Assembly: GCA_000389735.1 (NCBI GenBank)
Contig: APJY01000002.1
Coordinates: forward strand, 1 to 64,000
DNA length: 64,000 bases
Source: Sulfolobales archaeon Acd1
GTDB lineage: Archaea; Thermoproteota; Thermoprotei_A; Sulfolobales; Sulfolobaceae
Direction: 5' to 3'
Shown here one piece after another: positions 1 to 9,309 of the stretch. The translations under genes and the position numbers were made by a program. Each line of letters opens with the position of its first letter. The first letter of the stretch is position 1. The notes under the pieces are model-generated. The model had not been told where the DNA came from. It searched no databases and saw only the letters and a list, made by a program, of their open reading frames with translations.

Positions 1-63
1 CCTTATCCTTTTAAAATTAGCTTAGAAAATTAATTTAGACAAAGCCTTCTTAAAGCGCTAGGT

Positions 64-1149
64 TCAGTAAGGGCAGGCCGGGTCCTCAGCCAGGGGGTCA
101 CCGTAAACGGCGTAGGCTCTGGCCCTGCTTCCCCCGCAGACGTTCACGAACTGGCAGATCCCGCACTTCCCGCCCAGCTTCGCGCCCCTTATTTTGACCA
201 ACACCTCGTTGTTGCGGTAAATGTCTACTATGCTCCTCTCCCTCACGTTCCCTAATGGTAACGGGAGGAACCCGCTGGGGTAGACTTGCCCGTCGTAGGA
301 CACGAAGAGGATCCCCGAACCGTCCATGGTCGGGACGAACGACTTGTCCACTCCCCTAATCGGCTCGCCCAAGAGGCTCCTCAGCTCCCTGATCAGCTTG
401 TTGCTGAGGTTGGGCCCCGAATATTCCAGCTTGGCCCTCCTGAAGAACGGCGCCTCCACCGTCCTCACCACCATGTCGTACCTGGACACCTCCACGAGGA
501 ACTCTATTACCTCCCTGTACGCTTCTTTGGGTACGTCGAGCTCTACTGTGCCCCTACCGACCGGGATGAGGAAGAAGACCTCCCAGACCTTCACGCCCAG
601 GTCCTTGAGCAGTTTGGCTACCCTCGGTAGCTCGGGGTAGCTTCCCTTCCAGACCACCGTGTTGACCTGAACGTTCAGGCCCTCCTCCAGGCCGGCTTTG
701 ATGCCGTTTATTGCGTGCTTATAGCTCGCGAACCCCCTCAGCCAGTCGTGGGTCTTGGGCTCCGCACCGTCGAGGCTTATCGATACGTACCTAACCCCCG
801 CCTCCTTGAACCTCCTCATGACTTCCCTCGTGAGCATGGGCGAGGGGGCGGGGGCGACCGAGGTTATCAGCCCCAAGCCTCTAGCGTAATCCAGAAGCTC
901 GAAGAGGTCATTCCTCATCAGGGGGTCGCCGCCGGTGAAGACCACGATCACCTTCCCGAACTGGGCTATGTCCTCGAGGAGCCTCTTCCCCTCCTCGGTC
1001 GTCAGCTCCCCGGGTAAGGGCCTTTCTATGGCGTCAGCCCTACAATGCTTGCAGGCCAAAGGGCAGGCCTTAGTCATCTCCCAGAAGACCAGGTGGGGGG
1101 CCCTCTCGAACCTCCCTGGGGCTCTTCCGGCCTGGACAGCCTGAGACAA
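64..1149 (-). CDS. Radical SAM/SPASM domain protein
   Basis: A 361-aa iron-sulfur radical SAM enzyme. The cluster-binding motif ACPLACKHC puts cysteines at 29, 33 and 36, and a GGDP motif near residue 73 fits SAM binding. The C-terminal part has a SPASM-like cysteine cluster ([14 protein letters not shown], then DPACPY at the extreme end) expected to hold an auxiliary FeS cluster. The family includes heme- and peptide-modifying enzymes (NirJ/AhbD-like); the substrate cannot be read from the sequence. Start is TTG at 1149. It is divergent from the UbiD gene across a 75-bp gap, so the two may share a promoter region. Confidence 0.88.
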   Translation of the reverse strand: MSQAVQAGRAPGRFERAPHLVFWEMTKACPLACKHCRADAIERPLPGELTTEEGKRLLEDIAQFGKVIVVFTGGDPLMRNDLFELLDYARGLGLITSVAPAPSPMLTREVMRRFKEAGVRYVSISLDGAEPKTHDWLRGFASYKHAINGIKAGLEEGLNVQVNTVVWKGSYPELPRVAKLLKDLGVKVWEVFFLIPVGRGTVELDVPKEAYREVIEFLVEVSRYDMVVRTVEAPFFRRAKLEYSGPNLSNKLIRELRSLLGEPIRGVDKSFVPTMDGSGILFVSYDGQVYPSGFLPLPLGNVRERSIVDIYRNNEVLVKIRGAKLGGKCGICQFVNVCGGSRARAYAVYGDPLAEDPACPY

Positions 1150-1224
1150 GGTCGGGGTAATGAGCGAATCGGTAGGATAAAACTGTCAGCTTAATTCCTC
1201 CGCATTAGATTTCAGCCACAAGCC

Positions 1225-2658
1225 ATGCCGTACAAGGACCTCAGGGAGTTCCTGGAGGTTCTGGAGGACAAGGGGGAGCTGGTCAGGCTGAAGGAGGAGG
1301 TCAGCGTCGACTTGGAAATGGCCGCTGTGCTCAGGAAGTTGACCTACTCCAAGGGACCGGCGGTGATCTTCGAGAGGATCAAGGAGAACACCCTTCCCGC
1401 GGTGGGGAACGTCTTCGGGACCTGGGAGAGGATCCTTTTAACTACTGAAGGGGTTGACCCTGAGGAAAAGGCTAAGGCCTTGACGGAGCTCCTGGCCTTC
1501 AGGCCCCCCGAGGGAATACTTGACGCTATGAAGAGCCTGGGGGAGCTGAGGAAGGTCGCCTCCTACTTCCCCAAGAGGACTTCGAGGACTCCCATGGACG
1601 TGGAGTGGAAGGAGATTGACCTCTTCAAGCTCCCCGCCATCAGGCAGTGGCCCCTCGAGCCAGGAAGGTTCCTGACCTTTGGGGCGACCTTCGTTAGGAG
1701 GGGGGAGTCGATCAACTACGGCTACTATAGGCTTCAGGTGATAGCCAAGGACAAGTTCCTGGTTCACTGGATGCCTTGGAGGAGGAGCGAGGCCTACGCC
1801 TTCGGCCAAGATAAGGTCGAGGTAGCGGTGGTCTTCGGCATGGACCCCGTTACGACCCTCGTGGGCGGAGTCCCCGTGCCTCCTCCCCTGGAGAAGCTCT
1901 TCGTCTCTGGAGTGCTGAGGGGGGAGGGGGTGGAAGTCGTCGAGGGCAGAACCGTTGACTTGAGGTACCCCGCCAACGCGGAGCTCGTGATTGAGGGCGA
2001 GTTGACGGGGGAGACCGCGCCGGAAGGCCCTTACGGTGATCACGCCGGCGTCTACTCGATCGTCAAGAACTACCCAGTGGTTAGAGTCAAGGCGATCTAC
2101 TCCAGGGAGAACCCCCTGATACCCGTGACCACAACCGGTAAGCCCGTCCTCGAGGACGGCCACTTCATACTCTTCGGCCAAAAGGTCGTCAAGCCCCTGC
2201 TCAGAACGATCCTACCAGAAATAGTCGACTTCTACATGCCTCCTGAGGGCCTAAGCTACGTCTTCGTGGTCTCGATCAGGAAGAGGTTCCCGGGCCACGC
2301 CAGGAAGGTCATGAGCGCCCTATGGGGGCTCACTCCCCTGATAGGTAAGATCCTGATAGTCGTGGACCACGACGTAGACGTCAGGGATTGGGGGCAAGTG
2401 CTTTACGCCGTTTCAGCTCACGTGGACCCGCGGAGGGACGTCGTGGTTTTAGAGGACTTCCCCGCGGAGGAGCTAGACCCCTCGCCCTCAACCCCGGGCC
2501 TGGGGAGTAAGCTCGGCATAGACGCGACCCGTAAGCTCCCCGAGGAGTACGGAGGTAAGGAGTACCCGAAGGACGTAGCGGCTCCCGACGAAATCGAGAG
2601 GAAGGCGGACGAGGTGCTGTCGAGGCTCCTGAGCCAGGTCAAGAGGAAGAAACCGTAA
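1225..2658 (+). CDS. UbiD family decarboxylase
   Basis: A 477-aa protein aligning along its full length with UbiD-type decarboxylases, which use prenylated FMN to remove carboxylates from aromatic or unsaturated acids. Recognisable family segments are the N-terminal DLREFLEVLEDKGELVRLKEEV, here split as DLREFLEVLE and GELVRL, the EGPYGDHAGVYS region near residue 270 and the KLGIDATRK segment near the C terminus. In Sulfolobales such proteins may serve quinone or aromatic metabolism, but the substrate is inference. No UbiX partner is in the window; the flavoprotein half of CoaBC at 42290 is a different family member. ATG start. Confidence 0.9.
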   Translation: MPYKDLREFLEVLEDKGELVRLKEEVSVDLEMAAVLRKLTYSKGPAVIFERIKENTLPAVGNVFGTWERILLTTEGVDPEEKAKALTELLAFRPPEGILDAMKSLGELRKVASYFPKRTSRTPMDVEWKEIDLFKLPAIRQWPLEPGRFLTFGATFVRRGESINYGYYRLQVIAKDKFLVHWMPWRRSEAYAFGQDKVEVAVVFGMDPVTTLVGGVPVPPPLEKLFVSGVLRGEGVEVVEGRTVDLRYPANAELVIEGELTGETAPEGPYGDHAGVYSIVKNYPVVRVKAIYSRENPLIPVTTTGKPVLEDGHFILFGQKVVKPLLRTILPEIVDFYMPPEGLSYVFVVSIRKRFPGHARKVMSALWGLTPLIGKILIVVDHDVDVRDWGQVLYAVSAHVDPRRDVVVLEDFPAEELDPSPSTPGLGSKLGIDATRKLPEEYGGKEYPKDVAAPDEIERKADEVLSRLLSQVKRKKP

Positions 2659-2746
2659 GGCCTAGGCTTGTAAATCGCATAAGAGGTTTCACTAAAGATT
2701 TAACTAAGGAATAGTTCTTTCCCTAAGGCTTCAGGGGGTTCCTGGC

Positions 2747-4546
2747 TTGGAGCAGGTCCCTTTGATCCTAGAGTCTCCGGACATGGGAATGAGGTCGGCG
2801 ATAATCGTCAGGAGCGACAAGCTGGACAGGGTGATAGCGCTCAGCGACGTCTTTTACGGAATGGATCTAACCCCCCTCCACTTGCCCTTCATTATACTGG
2901 CCACCCTCGCCTCGCCTTATCTTCCTCAGGCGAACTTCAAGGTGAACAAGGTAGTGGACTTCCTCACCGACTTCCAAATAAGGCCCGTCAGCACCCTCCA
3001 AGGGATGGAGGTTATGGTGTACGACCTCGACTCCAACAGGCTTTACAAGACCGTCTCGAACTACTCCTCTAACTTCGATAAGGATCAGGCCTACTTCCAG
3101 GCCCTGGTGAGCAAGGGCATGGCTAAGAGTGACGAGACTCTGATAAGGATAACCAGCGTGGAGGGCAACGTAGAGATAGTGCCGGAGACGAGGTTCGAGC
3201 CGGACTGCGACGTCTTAGCAGCTTATTTCTTCGCCAGGAGCTCCCTCCCTACAGTCAACGCGTTTACGGTGGCGACCGCCACCGCACTGACCCTAGCTAG
3301 TAAGGCGATGGGGAACAGGACCAAGTACGACGCGGGCGCGTTGGCGGAATTGGTGACCAACTTCAAGACCAGGTTTCCCATCAGACTGAAGGCCGAAGGC
3401 CTGCCCGATCCCCAAAGGGTAGTAACCTTCAACATCGTGAAGTCGGCCGCGACTGAGACTAACCTCCAGATGACCGAGTTAATGGGAGGGAGTTCCGCAG
3501 TCATAGACCCCAGGGATAGGCTGTCGAGGTGTACCTTCAAGTACCCGACCTTGCTCTCTATGGCCGTTCTGGAAACGTTCAGCCCGAAGTCCTGGATTCA
3601 GAAGACCCTTTACGGCTATTACGTACAGTCCTTCGTGGGTGAGGGAGGAAACGGATACGTGTTGGCAGCCTCGAGGGATCCGAAGTCGGAACCCAAGTAC
3701 GCCCTGAAGGTCTTCAAGCTCTTCTCCTCCTCCGGGACGACCACTCTCACCAGGAGGAACATATCCGAGTTCATGAGGGAGGCGTCCCTCCTGACCTCGC
3801 TCTCCCACAGGAACCTGGTGAGGGTCTTCGCCGTTTACATAGACTCAGTCGCCATAAGCGAGATCCTCTCGGGCAGGACGGAGACCTTCATCAACAACCC
3901 CCCGCTCCTCGTGTTCGAGTACATGGCAGGGGGCAATTTAGGCCAGGCAGTGGGTAAGTTCGGCCCGCTGGGCGAGGAGGCCGTGCTCCACGTGCTCAGG
4001 TACGTGGGGTCAGCGCTGAGCTACCTCCATTGGGTGAACCTGGTGCACCTAGACGTTAAGCCGTCCAACATCTTCGTCTCGACGCCCTATTCGAGCAAGG
4101 AGGGTCTCGAGAAGCTTTTGGCCAAGGGGGACGTGAAGCTGGGGGACCTCGGCTCAGCGGTCAGGGAGGGAAGCAAGTACTTCGCCGTGACTTTGGAGTA
4201 CTCGCCCCCTGAGCAAGTCGAGGGACTAATAAGGGGAGGCACGGCGTCTAAGTCCATGGACGTTTTCTCGCTGGGGGCGACAGCTTACGCCCTGCTCACG
4301 GGGAGGCACTTCAACCCGCCAGATGTAGTGAGGCTTTACAGCAACGCTTTGGACGACTTCGTAGTTGGCGGGGTCGAGTGGGTCAACCACATGGTCAGAG
4401 CGAAGGAAGAGTACAGGAAGTTCTGGGACTCCCTAGAGGACCCGTTAGGGGGTCTGATAAAGAGGATGACGCATCCCGACCCTTCCAGCAGACCCTCGAT
4501 GAAGGAGGTTTTGGAGGAAGTGGAGAAGCTCATCGGAAACAAGTGA
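2747..4546 (+). CDS. Eukaryotic-type Ser/Thr protein kinase with a novel N-terminal domain
   Basis: A 599-aa protein. The C-terminal half is a Hanks-type kinase: glycine loop GEGGNGYV near residue 296, ATP-binding lysine in YALKVF near 320, catalytic loop HLDVKPSN near 432, a DLG in place of DFG near 466, and an APE-like SPPEQ. The first 290 residues match no domain I recognise and show no clear membrane segment, so the kinase is probably cytosolic. Start is TTG preceded by a G-rich ribosome-binding stretch. It shares the inserted segment between the catalytic loop and DLG with the second kinase at 19984, so the two are paralogues. Targets are unknown. Confidence 0.85.
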   Translation: MEQVPLILESPDMGMRSAIIVRSDKLDRVIALSDVFYGMDLTPLHLPFIILATLASPYLPQANFKVNKVVDFLTDFQIRPVSTLQGMEVMVYDLDSNRLYKTVSNYSSNFDKDQAYFQALVSKGMAKSDETLIRITSVEGNVEIVPETRFEPDCDVLAAYFFARSSLPTVNAFTVATATALTLASKAMGNRTKYDAGALAELVTNFKTRFPIRLKAEGLPDPQRVVTFNIVKSAATETNLQMTELMGGSSAVIDPRDRLSRCTFKYPTLLSMAVLETFSPKSWIQKTLYGYYVQSFVGEGGNGYVLAASRDPKSEPKYALKVFKLFSSSGTTTLTRRNISEFMREASLLTSLSHRNLVRVFAVYIDSVAISEILSGRTETFINNPPLLVFEYMAGGNLGQAVGKFGPLGEEAVLHVLRYVGSALSYLHWVNLVHLDVKPSNIFVSTPYSSKEGLEKLLAKGDVKLGDLGSAVREGSKYFAVTLEYSPPEQVEGLIRGGTASKSMDVFSLGATAYALLTGRHFNPPDVVRLYSNALDDFVVGGVEWVNHMVRAKEEYRKFWDSLEDPLGGLIKRMTHPDPSSRPSMKEVLEEVEKLIGNK

Positions 4547-4655
4547 AATCTTGCCGTCAATGATTTCCCCGAAACGTAGCTCACTGACCCTTCACCTTCC
4601 TTCTCTTTTACGATCTCCTCGAGCTCCTTTTCCTAATTCGCTTAAGCCCTTCGGT

Positions 4656-4836
4656 TTAGGGGCTTGCAACCAACGAGTAGTCTATCTAACCGATTACGCC
4701 GAAAAGCACGGCTATCATTGCGAAAACGGCTACTTTCTGGAAGATTTCGCTTTAAGGGGAGAAGAAAAAGACCGTAAGCGTAAAGAGCGATCACGAGGAG
4801 GGAAAGAGCTGGGAGGGCTATTCCTGGAATCTTCAC
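4656..4836 (-). pseudogene. Small two-helix membrane protein, frameshifted
   Basis: From a GTG at 4836 the frame encodes MKIPGIALPALSLLVIALYA and then YGLFLLPLK, a clean membrane helix. After about 4749 that frame turns into arginine-rich nonsense, while the +1 frame continues as EIFQKVAVFAMIAVLFGVIG, a second clean helix, up to a TAG at 4686-4688, and then IDYSLVASP to a TAA at 4656. The simplest reading is a one-base frameshift, possibly with a second TGG-to-TAG lesion. A TATA-like TTTATAA at 4864-4870 sits at the right distance, and CACAG/CTGTG inverted arms (4834-4850) overlap the start. A sequencing error at 4749 or a programmed shift would give an intact protein of about 50 aa. I do not recognise the family. 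Confidence 0.5.
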
Positions 4837-4870
4837 AGAGGGACACTGTGTATAAGGGCGTTATAAACTT
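4834..4870 (-). promoter_or_regulatory. TATA box and inverted repeat before the small membrane gene
   Basis: On the minus strand AGTTTATAA (4864-4872 region) lies about 28 bases before the GTG at 4836. CACAG (4834-4838) and CTGTG (4846-4850) form inverted arms around a 7-base spacer, covering the expected transcription start, as a repressor site would. Confidence 0.4.
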
Positions 4871-5227
4871 GGATTTTATGGTTATCCTATTCTGACCGCT
4901 TCCATATCGAGATATAGGTTCTGGGCTCCCTCAGAGAGCAAACGTTGGCTCCAGAGCCTATAATCAATAATCATCTCTATGTACAACTAGGGGAATAAAT
5001 TGATGACCAGTTGTTAGACTTTGTTTTGCAGTTGCGATATCCTTAATTCAAACTGTGAGTTGTGTAAATAGATAAGCAATGATGGGAAGAGGTGACCTAA
5101 ATTTTGACCACATTTCTATATCTAAAAGGTGTTTGGAACTTGTATCTGAATTGTTACAGGTAAATACCAATTGTGTCGTTGTCAATATTAAGTGTATATC
5201 GATGCGTAATCAACCAAGAAAAGCTTG

Positions 5228-6262
5228 TCACTGTTTATTTGATCCCATATTTCGTAAGTAATTTTTGTGCCATCTTTTGGCTGCGTAATCCTTGATTATT
5301 TTAGGTGCGAAAGGTGAAAATCCGTACAAAAATGGCAATAACCTTCGCTTGTATTTGAGTTGATATCCGAGATACTTAATGAGCCCTCTTAGCGTAAGCT
5401 CGTTCTTAGTATTAGGTAGCCTACTGTAGGTAATAACCCATCTTAGATATGAAGCTTCAAGGTGAGAAATTAGTCTCTTCTTGTATTCATCTGGTATTTC
5501 ACATTTATCATAATGGGTGAAGATGTTTAAAAAAGTCAGGTAGTCATTCTTGTATATTTTAACCAAATTAGAGACATAAGCAAGCCAAGACTCATAATCA
5601 TTCATTTTGGCTGCACTGGCATTAGCAGTATGGATTCTTCTTAAAGTTAATATTTCATCATCGAATACTAAATAACCATTGTTACAATACGCTAAGTAAA
5701 ATAGTAAATTGTCAGCCATAAGGTGAACGTTTTTGATCTCATCTAGTGCGTTCTTACTAAAAATCTTTTTTCTTACAGCTATGGAGGAATTGTTGACAGG
5801 AGGTGAAAGGCTCTTGTTCATATCATGAACTGTTAATTTCAATAATTTTCCTGAATCTTTGTTGGATTTAATTTTATCTATTAATGAATCTATACTAAGA
5901 GACCCGTAAAAATTGTAAAGATTGTTGTGGTAATATATTACGTTTTCGTCTTGGAATACCTGTTTTACCTTTTCTAATTTTTGTGGTAACCACAAGTCGT
6001 CATCATCAAGCAACGAAATTACTTCACCTTTACTCTCTTCAACGCCTCTAGCTAAGTCGGCGCCAAAGGGTCCATTATTAGTTACTATATTCTTCACACC
6101 ATGATCTTCAAGGAACTTGTCGATCCTCTCGTCCTCGAAGTTCTTCACAACGATTACTTCATACTCGTCTTTCGGTAGCGTTTGGTTCAGAGCGGAGTTA
6201 ACCGCATCTAACAGAAACTCCCTCCTGTTATGAGCAGTAATTATAACTGATATAAAGGGCAC
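5228..6262 (-). CDS. Family 2 glycosyltransferase
   Basis: A 344-aa GT-A fold glycosyltransferase. The N terminus VSVI-like FISVIITAHNRREFLLDAV is the usual GT2 nucleotide-sugar opening, and EVISLLDDDDLWLP near residue 90 carries the metal-binding DXD. The C-terminal 130 residues are helical and lysine-rich with no obvious membrane helix. It probably adds a sugar to a surface polysaccharide or S-layer glycan. The start is GTG at 6262. The gene is markedly AT-rich compared with the housekeeping genes around it, like its FkbM neighbour, which suggests transfer or relaxed selection. No operon partner is intact. Confidence 0.85.
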   Translation of the reverse strand: MPFISVIITAHNRREFLLDAVNSALNQTLPKDEYEVIVVKNFEDERIDKFLEDHGVKNIVTNNGPFGADLARGVEESKGEVISLLDDDDLWLPQKLEKVKQVFQDENVIYYHNNLYNFYGSLSIDSLIDKIKSNKDSGKLLKLTVHDMNKSLSPPVNNSSIAVRKKIFSKNALDEIKNVHLMADNLLFYLAYCNNGYLVFDDEILTLRRIHTANASAAKMNDYESWLAYVSNLVKIYKNDYLTFLNIFTHYDKCEIPDEYKKRLISHLEASYLRWVITYSRLPNTKNELTLRGLIKYLGYQLKYKRRLLPFLYGFSPFAPKIIKDYAAKRWHKNYLRNMGSNKQ

Positions 6263-6624
6263 AAAAAGAACAGCAAAAAAGAGGATAATAACGTTACCGA
6301 ATGGCTTTTACCTTCTTCAATGCCCAGTTTATGCTAACTTATAACTTTCGCAATGAGAGGATAAGGAGAGCTCGCTTCGAAGTAGTAACCTACGGATTAG
6401 TAAACTTGGTTAAAATATTTACTATCTATATCGAATATTTTCTAATACTTTTTTAAGGGAAAGTTCTCTATCCATTCTTTCATTATCATCTTATAAAATT
6501 TTAATTTTTATTCCGTAATCCATCTTACTCAAAACCTAATTTAACACAAATCTAAAAAGTAAAAAATATTCGTGTTATGTAGACAAGATCATTCTTTGTT
6601 TAAATACTCTAGAGATTTTATCTA
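6263..6624. other. AT-rich intergenic region
   Basis: About 360 bases without a gene. A TATA-like AGTTATAAG on the minus strand (about 6338-6346) could drive the glycosyltransferase with a leader of some 60 bases. Several T-runs lie between 6410 and 6560. I see no coding remnant or structured RNA in it. Confidence 0.5.
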
Positions 6625-7599
6625 TTAAACTTTGTTACACCATAATAACCCTTGTTCTTCCTTTGGGATCGAAGACACTACTGAAGTCAATTCACAGTGA
6701 AAGTCGCTAGATAACTTGTCTACTAATTTCCTATACTCGATACCGGTGTATTTCGTATGGTGTTCAATAATTAATTTATCAAACATCCTAACATGTTCAT
6801 AGTCATTCAATATCACATCAAACTCACAGCCTTCGCAGTCCATTTTGAGAAGATAGGGCTCATTAATTTGTTTCATAACCTCAGATAAGGTTACTGTAGG
6901 AACCTCACATTCACCTTTAGATTTTAATGTAGAATAACCGACTGAGGTAAACGTTGACGTGTTACAAGGCACTTTAAGCTTTCCACTCTTAGAACCTAGA
7001 GCAGCATTTATTAGAAATACTTTATCCTCTAAGTGGTTAAGCTTGACGTTCTCTATGGCTAGAGCGTAAACGTTCGGTAAAGGCTCAACTCCTATCACTT
7101 TCCTAGCTCCTTTCAATGCGAAATAAATTGAGGAATCACCGACATTAGCACCTATGTCAACAACGTCTTTATCGTAGACGTCTACATTATATACATGTTC
7201 GTCGAATATCTCGAAAACTGAAGGGCCGATATACTTAAATTTAACAGAACCGTCTCTTCTCTCTATAATACCGTCCTTATACTTCCATCCCCTTTTTGAG
7301 GCCTCGTATATCACTTTAAATCCTTGTTCGAAAATATTGTCATAAACTGGAAAATCTTAAATTTTAGTTTTTATTATAAGCTTATCACCTTCTGCTATTA
7401 GCCCCTGTATTTCCTTATCGTAAAACATTTTAACAATGTCAGAATAAAACCACCTACTAACGACGAATTCTTTTCCGCCTACTTTAATCCTAATATTCTC
7501 CTTTCTTTTCACGTATTCTAGAGCCGATAATAGCCAATTATCTATAATTTCTCTGCTCTTTAGTAACACTCTGATTTTCCTAGTTAAATACACAACCAT
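6625..7599 (-). pseudogene. FkbM family methyltransferase interrupted by an in-frame TAA
   Basis: Two open stretches on the minus strand, 7599-7360 (80 codons) and 7356-6625 (243 codons), are in the same frame and separated only by a TAA at 7357-7359. Joined, they give about 323 aa, the length of the paralogue at 30941 (306 aa). The upstream part holds the N-terminal region (KVGGKEFVVSRWFY, comparable to the paralogue's DGRVVEI region). The downstream part has the SAM-binding DIGANVGDSSIYFALKGA and the family's LLKMDCEGCEFD. Translation could restart at GTG 7314, but the N-terminal domain would be lost. So this is a nonsense-mutated gene, or less likely a readthrough gene. Confidence 0.75.
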
Positions 7600-7729
7600 C
7601 GTCCCTTTCCCGTTATTTAAATGTCGCTGTTACGAGTTACCTTGACCCCTCGTCGGATAAACCTCGCCTGACATTCCTTTATACCGACTTTAATCCCTTT
7701 CGTTAAATCTAAAACATCATTGGGCGAAT

Positions 7730-8295
7730 ATGATATTAACGATACAATATAAGCTGTCCGAGTCCGCCGTTTACTCCACTCCGATCTTCCACGGTGAGTT
7801 AACGGCCTTCAGGAAGAGCCTGCTTTCGGCGGATGAAATCCCTAACGCCGGTGCCGATGACAGCAGCATTGCTACGCTCATCGCTCTAAAGGGGTATAGG
7901 GCGGTATGCACTAAAGTGAGGGCGTTCGAGTACTCGCCGAAGGGGTTAAATTACTTCAGTTGGAAGACTAGAAGGGGCTACACTTCGTGATGCACTTCAT
8001 ATGCTTTTTGCCTAAAGTATTAAAGAGTATAAACAATAAATACAAGGCTATTTTTCTCGAGGAGTTTTACCTGCACTTAGTAAACCCCTGATTTTTAGCG
8101 CTCGGTATAGTTTTAACGGCGGTTTATCTGCCGAAGGTTTTCCTCTTCTTGCTGTTAGTGCTGTTGATAACCTTAGTCGTACCTCAATCAAGGGAGTTGG
8201 TGAAGGCCTGGATACCCAACCAGTTCTTCCTAATAATGGCGCAATTCAAGGCCTTGAGAGGCGAGGTCTTAATGTGGAAAAAGGAGAGCAAGTAA
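7730..8295 (+). pseudogene. Glycosyltransferase remnant (C-terminal half)
   Basis: The first part (to about 7970) reads ESAVYSTPIFHGELTAFRK and later GADDSSIATLIALKGYRA and FSWKTRR, the acceptor-side half of a processive GT2 enzyme. The frame then breaks near 7970-7976. The next frame continues KGLHFVMHFICFLPKVL, meets TGA at 8089-8091, and resumes with a hydrophobic stretch (LPKVFLFLLLVLLITLVV) to TAA at 8293-8295. The N-terminal nucleotide-sugar-binding half is absent upstream. So there is a truncation, one frameshift and one nonsense codon, a clear decayed gene. An 86-residue ORF remains open at the front but would not be a working enzyme. Confidence 0.7.
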
Positions 8296-8367
8296 TAGTT
8301 ATCCCGTCAGTTTTCTATGCGTTTTTGGGTCTACCGTAAAGGGGTGAGACCTTCGATCTTCTGTAAT

Positions 8368-9309
8368 TCACTTCCACGGCTCGTCTTCCTTAAAGAACTT
8401 ATCAGCTATCAGTGGCCTCCACCACCACTCGTTCTCCAAGTACCACTCGTAGGTCTTCCTCAAGCCCTCCTTCAGAGGAGTTGTTTCGTAAGAAAGCCTA
8501 GTGCTCATACAATACCTCCTGTCATGCCCCGGCCTATCGGAAACGAACTTTATTTTAATCTCTTTACCCATGACCTCACTTAATAACTTGACTAACTCAA
8601 GATTACTAACCGTCTGCTTTCCGGGAATGTTGTAAACTTCACCCTTCCACTCCGCCCTCTCCAGTAAGTCAGCTATTATCCTCGCGGTGTCCTCCACGAA
8701 AATCCAATCCCTCTCCTGTCTACCGTCACCGTAAATCGGGACGTGCAGGCCGAGCAGAGTCCTAATAATAATCTTCGGGATGAACTTCTCAGGGAACTGC
8801 CTAGGTCCGTAATTGTTAGAAGGCCTAATGATGATTGCCTTAACGTTATAGGTCCTGACGTAGGCCTTAACGAAGAGGTCCGCAGAGGCCTTGGAAGCGC
8901 TGTAAGGGGAAGAAGGGTTAAGAGGGGAATCTTCGTTACCGCACTCCTCACCGTAAACCTCATCGGTGGAGATGTGAGCGTATTCGAAACCGAAACGCCT
9001 AGCAGCTTCTAAAACGTTTATCGTGCCTAAAACGTTGGTGGTGACGAAGTCTTGAGGTTTATAAATAGAGCGGTCCACGTGAGTCTCCGCAGCGAAGTTG
9101 ACCACTAGGTCGGCCTGTTTCAAGATCTCGTGTATGGATTGGTCCCTAACGTCGGCCTTCACGAACTCGTGGTCGGTGTCCTTTAAGTTCTCCAACCTCC
9201 CGGCGTAAGTTAAGAGGTCTACGACTAACGGCCTAATCCCCCTCTTGTTCAATTCCCTCACGAAGGCGGAGCCTATGAAACCGGCACCGCCTAAAACCGC
9301 TATTCTCAT
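8368..9309 (-). CDS. rfbB: dTDP-glucose 4,6-dehydratase
   Basis: A 313-aa extended short-chain dehydrogenase, second enzyme of dTDP-L-rhamnose synthesis, converting dTDP-glucose to the 4-keto-6-deoxy sugar with bound NAD. It has the Rossmann motif GGAGFIGSAF at residue 7, the HISTDEVYG strand near 115 and the catalytic YxxxK in SPYSASKASAD near 135. It is the last gene of the minus-strand order rfbC-rfbD-rfbA-rfbB and its start overlaps the end of rfbA by 4 bases, so coupled translation is likely. Confidence 0.95.
   Translation of the reverse strand: MRIAVLGGAGFIGSAFVRELNKRGIRPLVVDLLTYAGRLENLKDTDHEFVKADVRDQSIHEILKQADLVVNFAAETHVDRSIYKPQDFVTTNVLGTINVLEAARRFGFEYAHISTDEVYGEECGNEDSPLNPSSPYSASKASADLFVKAYVRTYNVKAIIIRPSNNYGPRQFPEKFIPKIIIRTLLGLHVPIYGDGRQERDWIFVEDTARIIADLLERAEWKGEVYNIPGKQTVSNLELVKLLSEVMGKEIKIKFVSDRPGHDRRYCMSTRLSYETTPLKEGLRKTYEWYLENEWWWRPLIADKFFKEDEPWK

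Larger units (their letters stand above)
4547..5227. other. Long intergenic stretch with one broken small gene
   Basis: No intact gene is convincing here. The minus strand carries the remnant described at 4656-4836 with its own TATA box. From about 4860 the composition becomes clearly AT-rich and stays so to about 8300. A short palindrome GGCTCCAGAGCC lies near 4951-4962. ORFs at 4551-4895 and 5079-5261 on the plus strand look random (no family resemblance, no promoter at the right distance) and were not called. Confidence 0.5.

Noticed and set aside
1438-2181. 247-codon minus-strand open frame inside the UbiD gene
   Set aside because: Shadow of a GC-rich gene: histidine/glutamine/proline-rich, no motif, while the plus frame is a clear family member.
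5079-5261. 60-codon plus-strand ORF in the AT-rich gap
   Set aside because: Composition looks random, it runs into the end of the glycosyltransferase, and no start signal is evident.
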